Positions 43,595-52,399 of a stretch of DNA of 64,000 nucleotides are shown here, piece after piece. This DNA is from Curvivirga sp965219885 (GTDB lineage: Bacteria; Pseudomonadota; Alphaproteobacteria; UBA8366; Aestuariispiraceae): NCBI RefSeq assembly GCF_965219885.1, contig NZ_CBDCOT010000009.1, forward strand, positions 1,302,001 to 1,366,000. Direction: 5' to 3'. The notes under the pieces are model-generated. The model saw only the letters and a list, made by a program, of their open reading frames with translations, had not been told where the DNA came from and ran no database searches. Every line of letters begins with the position of its first letter. The first letter of the stretch is position 1. The translations under genes were made by a program, and so were the position numbers.

Positions 43595-44905
43595 TTACCA
43601 GCGACGTTCAAATTTCTTGCGAAGTAAAACGGCTGCAAGGTTCATAAAAATTAAGAAACCAAGCAACACCATGATCGCGGCACTTGTGCGTTCTACAAAG
43701 GCACGTTCGGGACTATCTGCCCAAAGATAAATCTGTACTGGTAACGCGGTTGCAGGATCGGTTGGGCCGCCTGGAATATCTGCGATAAAGGCCACCATCC
43801 CGATCATCAATAACGGGGCTGTTTCACCTAAGGCTTGGGCCATACCAATGATGGTACCTGTTAGCATACCTGGCATTGCCAGCGGTAATACATGATGAGT
43901 CACCACTTGCAGGCGGCTCGCCCCCATACCTAGGGCAGCTTCACGAATAGATGGTGGAACTGCCTTTAATGCAGCACGGGAGGCAATGATAATGGTTGGC
44001 AAAGTCATAAGAGTTAGAACCATGCCACCAACGATTGGCGCAGAGCGTGGTAAATTGAACCAGTTCAAAAAGAGGGCAAGGCCTAACAAACCAAAGACGA
44101 TGGATGGTACCGCAGCAAGGTTGTTAATGTTGACCTCAATCAGATCAGTCCATTTATTCTTTGGTGCGAATTCTTCCAGATAGATGGCCGCGGCGACACC
44201 GATTGGGAAGGAAAGAAGCAAGGTAACCATCAAGGTCCAGAAAGATCCGATTGCAGCACCCCAGATACCAGCTTGTTCAGGTTCGCGGCTATCTGCGTTA
44301 CTGAAGAAACGTGTATTGAATGCCGATTTCAAATCGCCTTTTTCAATTAATGTATCTACCAATCCGATGCTGAAGTCAGATAGACGACGATCAGATTCTG
44401 GCAAATTGCGATCAATGTAGCCTTTATTGAGCATGTCGACATCATCGGATGCGGCCATCCAAAATGATACGGTGGTCCCAATCAAATCTGGATTTTCAAC
44501 GACCATGCTTTGCAATTCGTATTTAGCGCCAGAAGAGATGACTTTATAAAGCTCTTTTTTATCTTTGCGGCTTTTCACATCTGGGAAAACTTCACGCAAA
44601 GAATTGCGAAGCATCTTATTAAAGCTTGCTTTACGGATGTCTGCATATTCACGAGAGGCAAATTCACCTTCGTCAATATGAACATCCAAACGGATTTCTG
44701 TTTGCCAAAAGGCGGAATACCCCTGTGTGATGATGCTACCAAATAAGATCACCAAAAAGGTTAAGGCTAAACCAATGGCACCAATGCCATACATGCGAAA
44801 TCGTTTTTCGGCTGCATGACGTTTTGCCAAAGTTGCTGCGACACGTTCGGAACTTGCCGTGGTCACAGACTTGGGAGGAACAGCATTTGGTGTTGTATCA
44901 GTCAT
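43595..44905 (-). CDS. pstA: Phosphate ABC transporter permease PstA
   Basis: PstA is one of the two Pst membrane subunits. It has 436 residues from ATG 44905, which overlaps the pstC stop by eight bases. A cytoplasmic N-terminal stretch and a first membrane segment are followed by a long soluble insertion (about residues 65-200, DUF3333-type) before the usual five-segment BPD_transp_1 domain with the E-A-A-L-G-M-G-A-S-R coupling loop. Long PstA proteins like this are common in alphaproteobacteria. Confidence 0.94.
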   Translation of the reverse strand: MTDTTPNAVPPKSVTTASSERVAATLAKRHAAEKRFRMYGIGAIGLALTFLVILFGSIITQGYSAFWQTEIRLDVHIDEGEFASREYADIRKASFNKMLRNSLREVFPDVKSRKDKKELYKVISSGAKYELQSMVVENPDLIGTTVSFWMAASDDVDMLNKGYIDRNLPESDRRLSDFSIGLVDTLIEKGDLKSAFNTRFFSNADSREPEQAGIWGAAIGSFWTLMVTLLLSFPIGVAAAIYLEEFAPKNKWTDLIEVNINNLAAVPSIVFGLLGLALFLNWFNLPRSAPIVGGMVLTLMTLPTIIIASRAALKAVPPSIREAALGMGASRLQVVTHHVLPLAMPGMLTGTIIGMAQALGETAPLLMIGMVAFIADIPGGPTDPATALPVQIYLWADSPERAFVERTSAAIMVLLGFLIFMNLAAVLLRKKFERRW

Positions 44906-46274
44906 ATTGCTCACGATATTTGCGTACGACGCGCAGCGCCACGATGTTTAAAAGAAGGGTGATAAAGAACAGCATCAAACCAAGCGCAAAAGCGGCTAGG
45001 GTTTTAGGGCTGTCGAATTCTTGGTCACCAACCAACAAGGTCACAATTTGTACGGTTACTGTTGTCACAGCTGCAAATGGGTTAGCCGTTAGATTTGCAG
45101 CAAGGCCTGCGGCCATAACCACGATCATGGTTTCACCAATAGCGCGACTGGCAGCTAACAGAAGTGAGCCCACAATACCCGGTAATGCAGCAGGAAGGAT
45201 TACACTTTTAATCGTTTCAGAACGTGTAGCCCCTAATCCATATGAGCCTTCACGCAATGAATTTGGAACCGCAGAAATCACATCATCGGAAAGGGAGGAT
45301 ACGAAAGGAATAATCATAATTCCCATCACCAAACCCGCTGCCAATGCACTTTCACTTGAAATACCGATGCCTAGATTTGCACCTGTATCTCGTAAGAATG
45401 GCGCAACAGTCAAGGCGGCGAAGAAGCCATAAACAACCGTTGGGATACCTGCGAGGATTTCCAAAAGTGGTTTTACTACGGCGCGCACTTTGGAAGAGGC
45501 ATATTCGGACATATAAATTGCTGAAAACAACCCAATCGGGGCGGCAACAACCATAGCAATGAAACTGATGAGCAATGTGCCGGCAAATACGGGAATTGCA
45601 CCAAAGCTACCGCTGGATCCTACTTGATCGGCGCGTAAAGCTGTTTGCGGACTCCATTCCAGACCAAAGAGGAATTCATAAAATGGTACTTTTGCGAAGA
45701 AGCGGCTTGCTTCAACAATCAAAGATAAAACAATGCCGACGGTGGTTAAGATCGCAATGCAGGAACTTGTGATTAACAAGACCATCACAATACGTTCAAC
45801 GGCTTGACGTGCACGGAAATCGGGATTGATTTTGCCATGGGCAACTTTCAAGGCGATAACCGCCATAGCAAGAACAAGAACAAGTGCTGCAAGCTGACTG
45901 TTACCTTTGAGGCTTCTATAAGCATCAACGGCTGTTACGATTTCAGGCGCTGCTTTGGTGATATCACCACGACCAGCAACCAAGTTTTGAATGTCGTTAT
46001 AAATAAGACCAATTTGATTAGCTTCTAAATTAGGAGAAGCTGTAATGATTGGATCCAAGACAATGTTTTTGATGATAGTAGGTTCAAAAAGTGTCCAGCC
46101 AGCCCATAAAAGAAAAGCAGGGATTGCTGCATACATTACGGCATATACACCATAATAACCTGGCAAAGAATGAATTTTAGTCTCACCTGCCAGTTTTCTG
46201 ACACGTTTTTTGCCGCTGCTGAAGGCGAAAATAAAGATCACCACCAACAAAACTGCTAAAATTGTACTTGTCAT
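44898..46274 (-). CDS. pstC: Phosphate ABC transporter permease PstC
   Basis: This is the second membrane subunit of the Pst importer, with 458 residues. It has extra N-terminal membrane segments and a periplasmic loop (about residues 75-125) before the BPD_transp_1 domain, which shows the coupling motif E-G-S-Y-G-L-G-A-T-R. The length matches the long PstC type that pairs with long PstA. The pstC-pstA overlap points to coupled translation. Confidence 0.94.
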   Translation of the reverse strand: MTSTILAVLLVVIFIFAFSSGKKRVRKLAGETKIHSLPGYYGVYAVMYAAIPAFLLWAGWTLFEPTIIKNIVLDPIITASPNLEANQIGLIYNDIQNLVAGRGDITKAAPEIVTAVDAYRSLKGNSQLAALVLVLAMAVIALKVAHGKINPDFRARQAVERIVMVLLITSSCIAILTTVGIVLSLIVEASRFFAKVPFYEFLFGLEWSPQTALRADQVGSSGSFGAIPVFAGTLLISFIAMVVAAPIGLFSAIYMSEYASSKVRAVVKPLLEILAGIPTVVYGFFAALTVAPFLRDTGANLGIGISSESALAAGLVMGIMIIPFVSSLSDDVISAVPNSLREGSYGLGATRSETIKSVILPAALPGIVGSLLLAASRAIGETMIVVMAAGLAANLTANPFAAVTTVTVQIVTLLVGDQEFDSPKTLAAFALGLMLFFITLLLNIVALRVVRKYREQYD

Positions 46275-46388
46275 TTAAAACCGCCGAAATATCAAAAATG
46301 ATAAAATAATAAATTGGTGGGAAAGAAAGGGCGGGCTCTACAGTATCTGTAGGGCCCGCCAACAATTCTCAACCAATCATGTAACTGA

Positions 46389-47426
46389 TTACATGGATAA
46401 GTTTGTTAGGCCCATTGCTGCCGCTTTGTAAGCTTCGCGCTCTTCAGTTGGCATTGGGATCAAACCGCGGTCTGTTAGGTAACCTTCATCACCCCAAGCA
46501 TCGTCAGATGTGAATTCTGTCAAATATTCTTGAACACCTGGGATCACGCCTACATGTGCTTTTTTCACATAGAAGTATAGGGAACGGGATACACCGTATT
46601 TACCATCTGCGATATTCTCAAATGTTGGCTCGTTACCACCAACTTTAGAACCTTGGATTTTGTCAGAGTTTTGATCCAAGAAGGAGAAGCCGAAGATACC
46701 GAATGCATTCGGGTTAGCTTCTAGTTTTTGAACGATCAAGTTGTCGTTTTCACCTGCTTCTACAAATGCACCATCTTCACGGATTGCATGTGCAACTGCT
46801 TTGAATGCTTTTTTGTCGGACTTACGAAGAGCTTTAAGAACGTCAATTTTCTTCGCGCCACCTTCCATTGCTAGCTCAACGAATGCATCACGTGTACCGG
46901 AGGTTGGAGGAGGACCCAATACTTCGATTTTTGTGTTTGGCAAAGACGCATCAATGTCAGACCATTTCATGTAAGGGTTAGCAATGTAACCGCCATTACC
47001 ATCTGGAATTTCTTTCGCCAAAGCCAAGAAAATTTGTTTCTTTGTCAAAGATAATTGTGGTGCAGACTTTGCGTTACCGATAACGATACCATCGTAACCA
47101 ACTTTAACTTCTACGATGTCTGTAATGCCGTTTTCTGCGCATTTTTTAACTTCGGAAGATTTAATACGACGAGAAGCGTTTGTGATGTCTGGATGTTGAA
47201 CACCGATACCAGAGCAGAACAATTTCAAACCACCGCCGGAACCTGTGGATTCAACAACTGGTGTTTTGAAGTCTGTAGATTTACCGAAGTTCTCTGCAAC
47301 TGCTGTTGCAAATGGGAATACTGTAGAAGAACCAACAATGTGGATTTGGTCGCGTGCTTCAGCAACGCCAGATACAGCAACAAAGCCAAGAGCAGCAGCT
47401 GCAACAGATTTCATCAAAGATTTCAT
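46389..47426 (-). CDS. pstS: Phosphate-binding periplasmic protein PstS
   Basis: PstS captures phosphate and delivers it to PstCA. The start chosen is ATG 47426, with CAGGA at the right distance, giving 345 residues: M-K-S-L-M-K-S-V, hydrophobic core, A-E-A-R cleavage. Mature motifs are I-V-G-S-S-T-V-F-P, S-T-G-S-G-G-G and the T-S-G-T-R-D loop, which bind phosphate. It is the first gene of the operon; the pstS-pstC gap is 114 bases. Confidence 0.95.
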   Translation of the reverse strand: MKSLMKSVAAAALGFVAVSGVAEARDQIHIVGSSTVFPFATAVAENFGKSTDFKTPVVESTGSGGGLKLFCSGIGVQHPDITNASRRIKSSEVKKCAENGITDIVEVKVGYDGIVIGNAKSAPQLSLTKKQIFLALAKEIPDGNGGYIANPYMKWSDIDASLPNTKIEVLGPPPTSGTRDAFVELAMEGGAKKIDVLKALRKSDKKAFKAVAHAIREDGAFVEAGENDNLIVQKLEANPNAFGIFGFSFLDQNSDKIQGSKVGGNEPTFENIADGKYGVSRSLYFYVKKAHVGVIPGVQEYLTEFTSDDAWGDEGYLTDRGLIPMPTEEREAYKAAAMGLTNLSM

Positions 47427-47807
47427 AATCATTATCCTGAATTTTGGAGTGGCTCGCCGCGTTAAAATTGTAGGATGCATTGAACCGGTTTCAAACTTGC
47501 ACATGAGTTCCGAAAATCCCCTTTCGAAGATCATGTGCAGGAAGATTTATCGTTTATCTGCGACTCTTTTATTGAATAAATGTTACAGTTTCGTGAAACA
47601 CCGTCATAAAAGTGAAAAAAATCCTTAATATGAAACCAGGGATAAGGATTCGTCTTATTCTCGCCATAATATATTGTATAAAAGTAACCCGATTTTCCTG
47701 ATGAAAATGAGGGATGGACGCCCCTTGCGAGCCAGTCTATAACCTGATTAATCTATATTGTTGTCATATTTCTGGCATTTGAACTTCTAGATAAAGAATA
47801 AAAGATA
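47427..47807. other. 381-base divergent region between pstS and the M23 peptidase gene
   Basis: The gap holds the promoters of two divergent units. It contains a likely Pho box (47578-47599, entered separately) and an inverted repeat AATCCTTA (47620) / TAAGGATT (47643) with a 15-base spacer, which could be an operator. No gene is supported here. Confidence 0.5.
47578..47599 (-). promoter_or_regulatory. Candidate Pho box upstream of pstS
   Basis: On the minus strand two 11-base units in tandem read GTTTCACGAAA and CTGTAACATTT. The second is close to the CTGTCACAT-type unit of PhoB sites and the first is weaker. It is about 150 bases before the pstS start codon, a suitable place for PhoB activation. 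Confidence 0.5.
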
Positions 47808-49370
47808 ATGAAAAGTAAGATTGTTAATTTTTGGAAAAAACGTCTTGGGCAAGGCGGTAGCTCCATCCAGTTGAATGATCCTTTTCAAGATCTTGACGAA
47901 GAAATGCAGGAGAGCTTCCCTGAGTTGGGTGAAGCGACGCATGTTCATGAAAAGCAGAAGGGGGTAAAGGGAATCAAGCGTTTTAAACCCTTTGCTGGAA
48001 AATCTCATAAAAACCCGCTTGCCACAGCGAATGTAAATAAAGCACGCCTAATTGGGGCTGCTGCATTAGGAAGCGCTTTTGGTATGTTTATTCTGGCAGG
48101 GCTTGGTGTCTGGACGGATATCTGGGAAGAGAAAGTTGAAGAAGTCGCAATTCCAGAAGTTGAGATTGTGCAACCTGCTCCAGTGGTGGAAGTGATTGAG
48201 GAGGGCCCACTTGAAGCCGTGGATACGGTTATTCTTGGTGAAATAAAATCAGGTGATACCTTGGCAAATATTATGGTTGCAGCGGGCGCCAGCCAGCGAG
48301 ATACGCATCTTGCGACAAGAAGTTTTAACAAGGTCTTTTCTGTTCGGAAATTACGCCCAGGTCAAAAAACATCGATTCGTTTGATTGAGGGAGACGAAGG
48401 GCCGATCCTTGAAGAATTTACATTAGAGCCAGATCAAAAACGCAAAGTTATTTCCACAAGACAAGCAGATGGTAGCTTTGAAACCATTGTGGAAGAAGTA
48501 CCATTGAGCACGAATTTGAAAGTCACCAATGGTGTTATCGAAAGCAGTTTATATGTTGCTGCAACGGAAGCAGGCATCCCTTCGCGTGTTTTGGCTGACT
48601 TGATTAATATCTTTAGCTTTGATGTGGATTTTCAACGTGAAATTCAAAAAGGCGATAGTTTTGCTTTGATGTATGAATCGTTACAAGACGAAGCTGGTCG
48701 TGAAATCGAAACAGGTAAAATTCTTGTGGCTGAGATGACGTTAAGCGGGGATCACCATAAGTATTATCGTTTCAAGCCAAAAGATGAGTTTGCCGATTAT
48801 TATACGTCAAAAGGGCAATCCGTTCGTAAGGCATTGTTAAGAACACCGATAGATGGCGCACGGATTTCGTCTGGTTTTGGCAATCGGAAGCATCCTGTTT
48901 TAGGATATACGAAATTACATAAGGGGACCGACTTTGCGGCACCTCGTGGAACACCAATTTATGCGGCAGGTGACGGTGTGATAGAAGTCGCCGGCTGGAA
49001 CGGCAGTTTCGGTAAATATGTACGTATTCGACATAATGGAACTTATAAGACGGCTTATGCGCATATGCATAATATTGCTAAAGGTATCAGTAACGGTAAG
49101 CGTGTGCGACAACGTCAAGTAATTGGCTATGTTGGTACAACAGGTCGATCAACTGGTAACCATCTGCATTTTGAAGTGCATAAAAACGGGCGTGCGGTAA
49201 ACCCTCTTTCTGTTAAGTTACCGACTGGTAAAAAGTTGAACAAAAAACAGCTTAAATCGTTTAACATTGCAAAGGCTGAATTGGACAAGTTGTATGATGC
49301 TGAAAAAGCAACACAACTTACCCCACTTCAGTCCGCGGAAACGATACAAGAAGCTTCGGTGGCGCAGTAA
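47808..49370 (+). CDS. M23-family peptidoglycan endopeptidase, membrane-anchored
   Basis: The 520-residue protein has a basic cytoplasmic N terminus, one membrane segment near residues 77-102 (I-G-A-A-A-L-G-S-A-F-G-M-F-I-L-A), a LysM/OapA-like region with S-G-D-T-L-A-N-I-M, and a C-terminal LytM domain. The zinc ligands are complete: H-K-G-T-D in G-Y-T-K-L-H-K-G-T-D-F-A and H-L-H-F-E-V. An active M23 enzyme cuts peptide cross-links in peptidoglycan during growth or division. It is divergent from pstS and convergent with the haemoglobin gene. Confidence 0.93.
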   Translation: MKSKIVNFWKKRLGQGGSSIQLNDPFQDLDEEMQESFPELGEATHVHEKQKGVKGIKRFKPFAGKSHKNPLATANVNKARLIGAAALGSAFGMFILAGLGVWTDIWEEKVEEVAIPEVEIVQPAPVVEVIEEGPLEAVDTVILGEIKSGDTLANIMVAAGASQRDTHLATRSFNKVFSVRKLRPGQKTSIRLIEGDEGPILEEFTLEPDQKRKVISTRQADGSFETIVEEVPLSTNLKVTNGVIESSLYVAATEAGIPSRVLADLINIFSFDVDFQREIQKGDSFALMYESLQDEAGREIETGKILVAEMTLSGDHHKYYRFKPKDEFADYYTSKGQSVRKALLRTPIDGARISSGFGNRKHPVLGYTKLHKGTDFAAPRGTPIYAAGDGVIEVAGWNGSFGKYVRIRHNGTYKTAYAHMHNIAKGISNGKRVRQRQVIGYVGTTGRSTGNHLHFEVHKNGRAVNPLSVKLPTGKKLNKKQLKSFNIAKAELDKLYDAEKATQLTPLQSAETIQEASVAQ

Positions 49371-49374
49371 CTTA

Positions 49375-49809
49375 TTAAGCAGCTGATTTTGGTTGTGGAA
49401 TATAGTCTTCCGGCATTTTATCATCAAACATAGTGTAGTGAAGGCTTTTTGCGATCATTTCAGCCTTCTTCTTAAACTTATCAGCTTCATCCGGAACAAA
49501 GGTTTCATCGCAGCTTTCAAACCATAAGTTTAACCAGCGTTGGAAGAATTCTGTTTCTGCTTCATGCGCGAAACGGCTGTGAACCATATGTGGACTACCT
49601 TTATATTGTCCGGTGCCATTCATTACAGATGCCCAAAAACGATACATGGTCAATAAGTGATCGCCCCATTGGTCCAGCGTGTCACCTATATGGCGTTTGA
49701 AAAGAGGCCCAACTAACTCATCCTCTAAAATTTTGCTATAGAAATGATCTACTAGAATCTTAATGGTTTGGTCGTTGATTTCTGTGTGGTTCATTTTTGT
49801 TGTCGTCAT
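49375..49809 (-). CDS. Group III-type truncated haemoglobin
   Basis: This small globin has 144 residues from ATG 49809 (AAGGAAAT upstream). It shows F-Y-S-K-I-L-E-D-E-L-V-G-P-L-F, W-G-D-H-L-L-T-M-Y-R-F-W-A-S-V-M and the F-helix region S-P-H-M-V-H-S-R-F, with His candidates for haem ligation. Group III truncated haemoglobins bind O2 and NO. Its position after nsrR argues for a role in NO detoxification. Ten bases separate it from the nsrR stop. Confidence 0.88.
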   Translation of the reverse strand: MTTTKMNHTEINDQTIKILVDHFYSKILEDELVGPLFKRHIGDTLDQWGDHLLTMYRFWASVMNGTGQYKGSPHMVHSRFAHEAETEFFQRWLNLWFESCDETFVPDEADKFKKKAEMIAKSLHYTMFDDKMPEDYIPQPKSAA

Positions 49810-49819
49810 TCTTATTTCC

Positions 49820-50257
49820 TTAAGCCACATCACTAAATAACAGGCGGCCGAGTTCGCCTTTACGTTTGGTAATATCTTCTAAGTTATATTCATCTAGAAT
49901 GGCGAAAAAGGCATTTGCTGCACGGGTCAAGGCTGATTTCAAGATGCAGCCGCTTTCAATTTTACAGGCCGAATTTTTTCCCATGCATTCAACAACACAT
50001 AATGGGCCTTCCATAGCACGGGCGACCGAACCAATATTAATTTCGGATGCAGGGCGTGCCAGACGTAATCCACCACCTTTACCTCTAATAGTCTCAACAA
50101 AGCCTGTTTGACCAAGTTTTTGAATAACTTTCATTAAATGGTTTTTGGACAAGTTATAACAATCCGCAATTTCTTGGACTGTACATAATTCATCTGGTCG
50201 CATCGCCAGATAGATTAGGGAGCGATAGGCATAGTCTGTAAATTGAGTTAGGCGCAT
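49820..50257 (-). CDS. nsrR: NsrR-type Rrf2 nitric oxide-sensing repressor
   Basis: The Rrf2-family winged helix (M-R-L-T-Q-F-T-D-Y-A, recognition region S-K-N-H-L-M-K-V-I, wing G-K-G-G-G-L-R-L-A) is followed by the cluster cysteines C91, C98 and C104 (V-E-C-M-G-K-N-S-A-C, then G-C-I-L), the NsrR arrangement. NO nitrosylates the Fe-S cluster and relieves repression. Two close matches to NsrR boxes lie upstream of the operon, which supports autoregulation. The start taken is ATG 50257. Confidence 0.9.
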   Translation of the reverse strand: MRLTQFTDYAYRSLIYLAMRPDELCTVQEIADCYNLSKNHLMKVIQKLGQTGFVETIRGKGGGLRLARPASEINIGSVARAMEGPLCVVECMGKNSACKIESGCILKSALTRAANAFFAILDEYNLEDITKRKGELGRLLFSDVA

Positions 50258-50269
50258 CAATTCTCTTCA

Positions 50270-50584
50270 TTATTCTGCTGCTACCCAGGCTTTGGCGTGT
50301 GGGTGTTGCGCATTCATGTTTACTTGTTCCTGCATTAACTTACGGTAATGCTTCCTATAACTGGTTATGCCTACAACAGCCATTGTTATTGGCACTGTTA
50401 AAGCCATGACAGCAAAAATCACGCCTTCAGTCATATTTCCCGTTAACCATGTCGGTTGATAGAAACCTCCATAGGAAAATGCTAAAATCACATGAAAGAT
50501 AGATGCCATCCATCCATTACGTATGGCGCGCTGACCAGCTTGATTAGCAGGACTGCCAATTTCAGTGCTTGTGAATATAGACAT
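50270..50584 (-). CDS. Two-segment membrane protein in the NsrR operon
   Basis: The 104-residue protein has a soluble N terminus and two membrane segments (about 26-44 and 54-75), then a basic tail (Y-R-K-H-Y-R-K-L). ATGGAG precedes the ATG. It heads the operon with nsrR and the truncated haemoglobin, directly behind the two NsrR boxes. No family is recognised. A role in NO response is inferred from position only. Confidence 0.78.
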   Translation of the reverse strand: MSIFTSTEIGSPANQAGQRAIRNGWMASIFHVILAFSYGGFYQPTWLTGNMTEGVIFAVMALTVPITMAVVGITSYRKHYRKLMQEQVNMNAQHPHAKAWVAAE

Positions 50585-50595
50585 TTTTCAACTCC

Positions 50596-50617
50596 ATAAC
50601 AAGTATTTTATATGCAT
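50596..50617. repeat. 22-bp direct repeat, copy 1
   Basis: This copy is identical over 22 bases to 50642-50663, 46 bases apart start to start. Each copy holds most of an NsrR box. Confidence 0.95.
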
Positions 50618-50620
50618 CTT
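50598..50620 (-). promoter_or_regulatory. NsrR box, proximal
   Basis: Read on the minus strand the 23-base site begins AAGATGCATATAAAAT and ends ACTTGTT. It agrees with the E. coli-type NsrR consensus (AAGATGC-half-sites) at 19 of 23 positions by my count. It sits 14 bases before the first gene of the operon. Confidence 0.8.
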
Positions 50621-50641
50621 ATTTAGCGCAAATAAGCATTT

Positions 50642-50663
50642 ATAACAAGTATTTTATATGCAT
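50642..50663. repeat. 22-bp direct repeat, copy 2
   Basis: This is the exact second copy of 50596-50617. Confidence 0.95.
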
Positions 50664-50666
50664 GTA
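50644..50666 (-). promoter_or_regulatory. NsrR box, distal
   Basis: This has the same core as the proximal box, beginning TACATGCATATAAAAT on the minus strand, with about 17 of 23 consensus matches by my count. Two phased boxes suggest cooperative repression or two overlapping promoters. Confidence 0.7.
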
Positions 50667-50714
50667 TAATTTTGTTTTTAATATCAGATTCTTAAATGTC
50701 TAAGGAGGAACTGA

Positions 50715-51524
50715 TTATGAGTTGCTTGACGCGAATATTTTACAGGCTTTGTATTTGCGAGCAGTATGTTCTTTTCGATCTTTTATCGTCTGATAGACGC
50801 CATGTCCTGTAACTTTATAACATGTCCAATAGCCTGGACTGGTAAGTTCAAGACTTATTTCCCGCAAGGCTGGATTATGTGCATCCAATGGATATCCTGA
50901 TTTTTCTTGCCAGAAATCCACGATGCTTGATATAGGCGTTTTGAATAAAGCTGGCAGGTTGTTGTTACATGTAAGGAAACTTATGTCATCATCATCGGGA
51001 TAGTAAAAGGGATAATAGACTGGATGTATATTCCAGAATCCCGCTTGATCTTGAAGGGCAAGTTTGAATTTTTTGCCAGCTTTAATTGCTTCGATTATGT
51101 GGGAATAGCCATTTGTATTTCCATATTCCCACACAAGTTCATAGTCGTTATGACAAATCCATTCCAATTCCTGGTAACGGCCTGTCGTCATTAATAAAAT
51201 ACGTTGTTGTGCATCCTGTTGACTTAACAAGTCTTGGTCGGTTGCGCGAAAATTTACAAACATATCCAGTGCATTACTGTAAGCATAGCCGCTTGTATAT
51301 GTAATAGTTTCATCTACAAATTGGGAAACGTTTCTATCTTGGCATGCCCATACATCATTATCTTTGATGATCAGATGCCTTAGATCTAAAGATTCAATAT
51401 AGCTGCTTGTGCCGTCGCGATCCTTGACATCGGCATCAGGCTTTAAGTAGATATGGACAGAGTTCCCTTCCAAAGCAAGTTTAGCTAAATCATCAAACTT
51501 ATTCTTTTGCGCATTAGATTGCAT
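50715..51524 (-). CDS. Unknown-family protein, tandem paralogue 1
   Basis: The 269-residue soluble protein is clearly homologous along its length to the protein at 51541-52353. Shared stretches include S-V-x-I-Y-L, Y-I-E-S, H-L-I, Q-D-R-N-V, N-A-x-D-M-F, H-N/D-D-Y-E-L-V-W-E, F-W-N-I-H-P-V-Y-Y-P-F-Y-Y-P-D, a Y-Q-T-I-x-D-x-K segment and K-I-F-A-S near the end. There is no signal peptide, membrane segment or known domain. The many conserved Asp, His, Tyr and Trp residues could be catalytic or ligand-binding. It follows its paralogue after 16 bases. Confidence 0.85.
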   Translation of the reverse strand: MQSNAQKNKFDDLAKLALEGNSVHIYLKPDADVKDRDGTSSYIESLDLRHLIIKDNDVWACQDRNVSQFVDETITYTSGYAYSNALDMFVNFRATDQDLLSQQDAQQRILLMTTGRYQELEWICHNDYELVWEYGNTNGYSHIIEAIKAGKKFKLALQDQAGFWNIHPVYYPFYYPDDDDISFLTCNNNLPALFKTPISSIVDFWQEKSGYPLDAHNPALREISLELTSPGYWTCYKVTGHGVYQTIKDRKEHTARKYKACKIFASSNS

Positions 51525-51540
51525 ATGAATTTTACTCTTG

Positions 51541-52353
51541 TTACATGGCCTTGGATGCGAAAATTTTCATACGTTTATAAGGGCGTCTACGACCATTTTT
51601 TTGATCTTCGATGGTTTGATAATACCCGTTATCACGCACTTTGTACTTAATCCAGAAGCCAGAATTGCTTGCTGCAACTTTCTGATGCACAGACGCAGGG
51701 CTGGTGCTGTCCAGATTTACGCCATTGGCTTGTTTCCAAATGGTGTCCAAATGCGCGGGAGATTCTTTGACCAGATTTGGCAGACATCCTAAATGGGTAT
51801 GGAATTCCAATATGTCTTTGTCTGGGTAGTAAAATGGGTAATAAACCGGATGAATATTCCAAAACTCTTTCTCATCTAGGAAGGCAATTTTGAATTTTGC
51901 ACCACGATGAATTGCTTCGACAATTTTTGATTTATCTTGTTTCGGTTTATCTTCCCAAACTAATTCATAATCGTCATGGCAATGCCAACGTAACTCGGAA
52001 TAATGACTGCTGGAGAGCATTAAGATAGAAAGGTTAGGCGATTTTTCGTTTAATTGTTCATCGCTCATCCGATAATTCATAAACATGTCGATTGCATTGC
52101 AATAGAGGTAACCCGCTGTATGGGATAGAGAGGCGCCAGCAACTCCTGCTACATTTCGATCTTGTCCTGCCCAGACCATTTTATCTCTAACGATTAAATG
52201 TGGCAGATAAACCGACTCAATATAGGGGCCTAGGCCCAGTTCGTCTTCACGCGTGTCATTAGGGCGCAAATAGATAGAGACCGATTGTCCTTCCATAACT
52301 TTATCTGCCAAATCGTCAGATCTATTACGGATGGCTTTACTGGTATCAAACAT
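51541..52353 (-). CDS. Unknown-family protein, tandem paralogue 2
   Basis: The 270-residue protein starts at ATG 52353, directly after a strong AGGGGG site. It shares the motifs listed for the downstream paralogue, with the W-N-I-H-P-V-Y-Y-P-F-Y-Y-P-D block intact. The two have diverged substantially, so the duplication is old or both were acquired. It lies 46 bases downstream of the M14 carboxypeptidase gene on the same strand, so an operon of three is plausible. The function is unknown. Confidence 0.85.
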   Translation of the reverse strand: MFDTSKAIRNRSDDLADKVMEGQSVSIYLRPNDTREDELGLGPYIESVYLPHLIVRDKMVWAGQDRNVAGVAGASLSHTAGYLYCNAIDMFMNYRMSDEQLNEKSPNLSILMLSSSHYSELRWHCHDDYELVWEDKPKQDKSKIVEAIHRGAKFKIAFLDEKEFWNIHPVYYPFYYPDKDILEFHTHLGCLPNLVKESPAHLDTIWKQANGVNLDSTSPASVHQKVAASNSGFWIKYKVRDNGYYQTIEDQKNGRRRPYKRMKIFASKAM

Positions 52354-52399
52354 ATTCACCCCCTAAACACATCAATTGAAACTCCTAATAGCACTCAGC

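Noticed and set aside
44824..45432. 202-codon plus-strand frame over pstA/pstC
   Set aside because: It is antisense to two certain permease genes. Low-complexity Ala/Ile/Pro content is what reverse reading of membrane segments gives.
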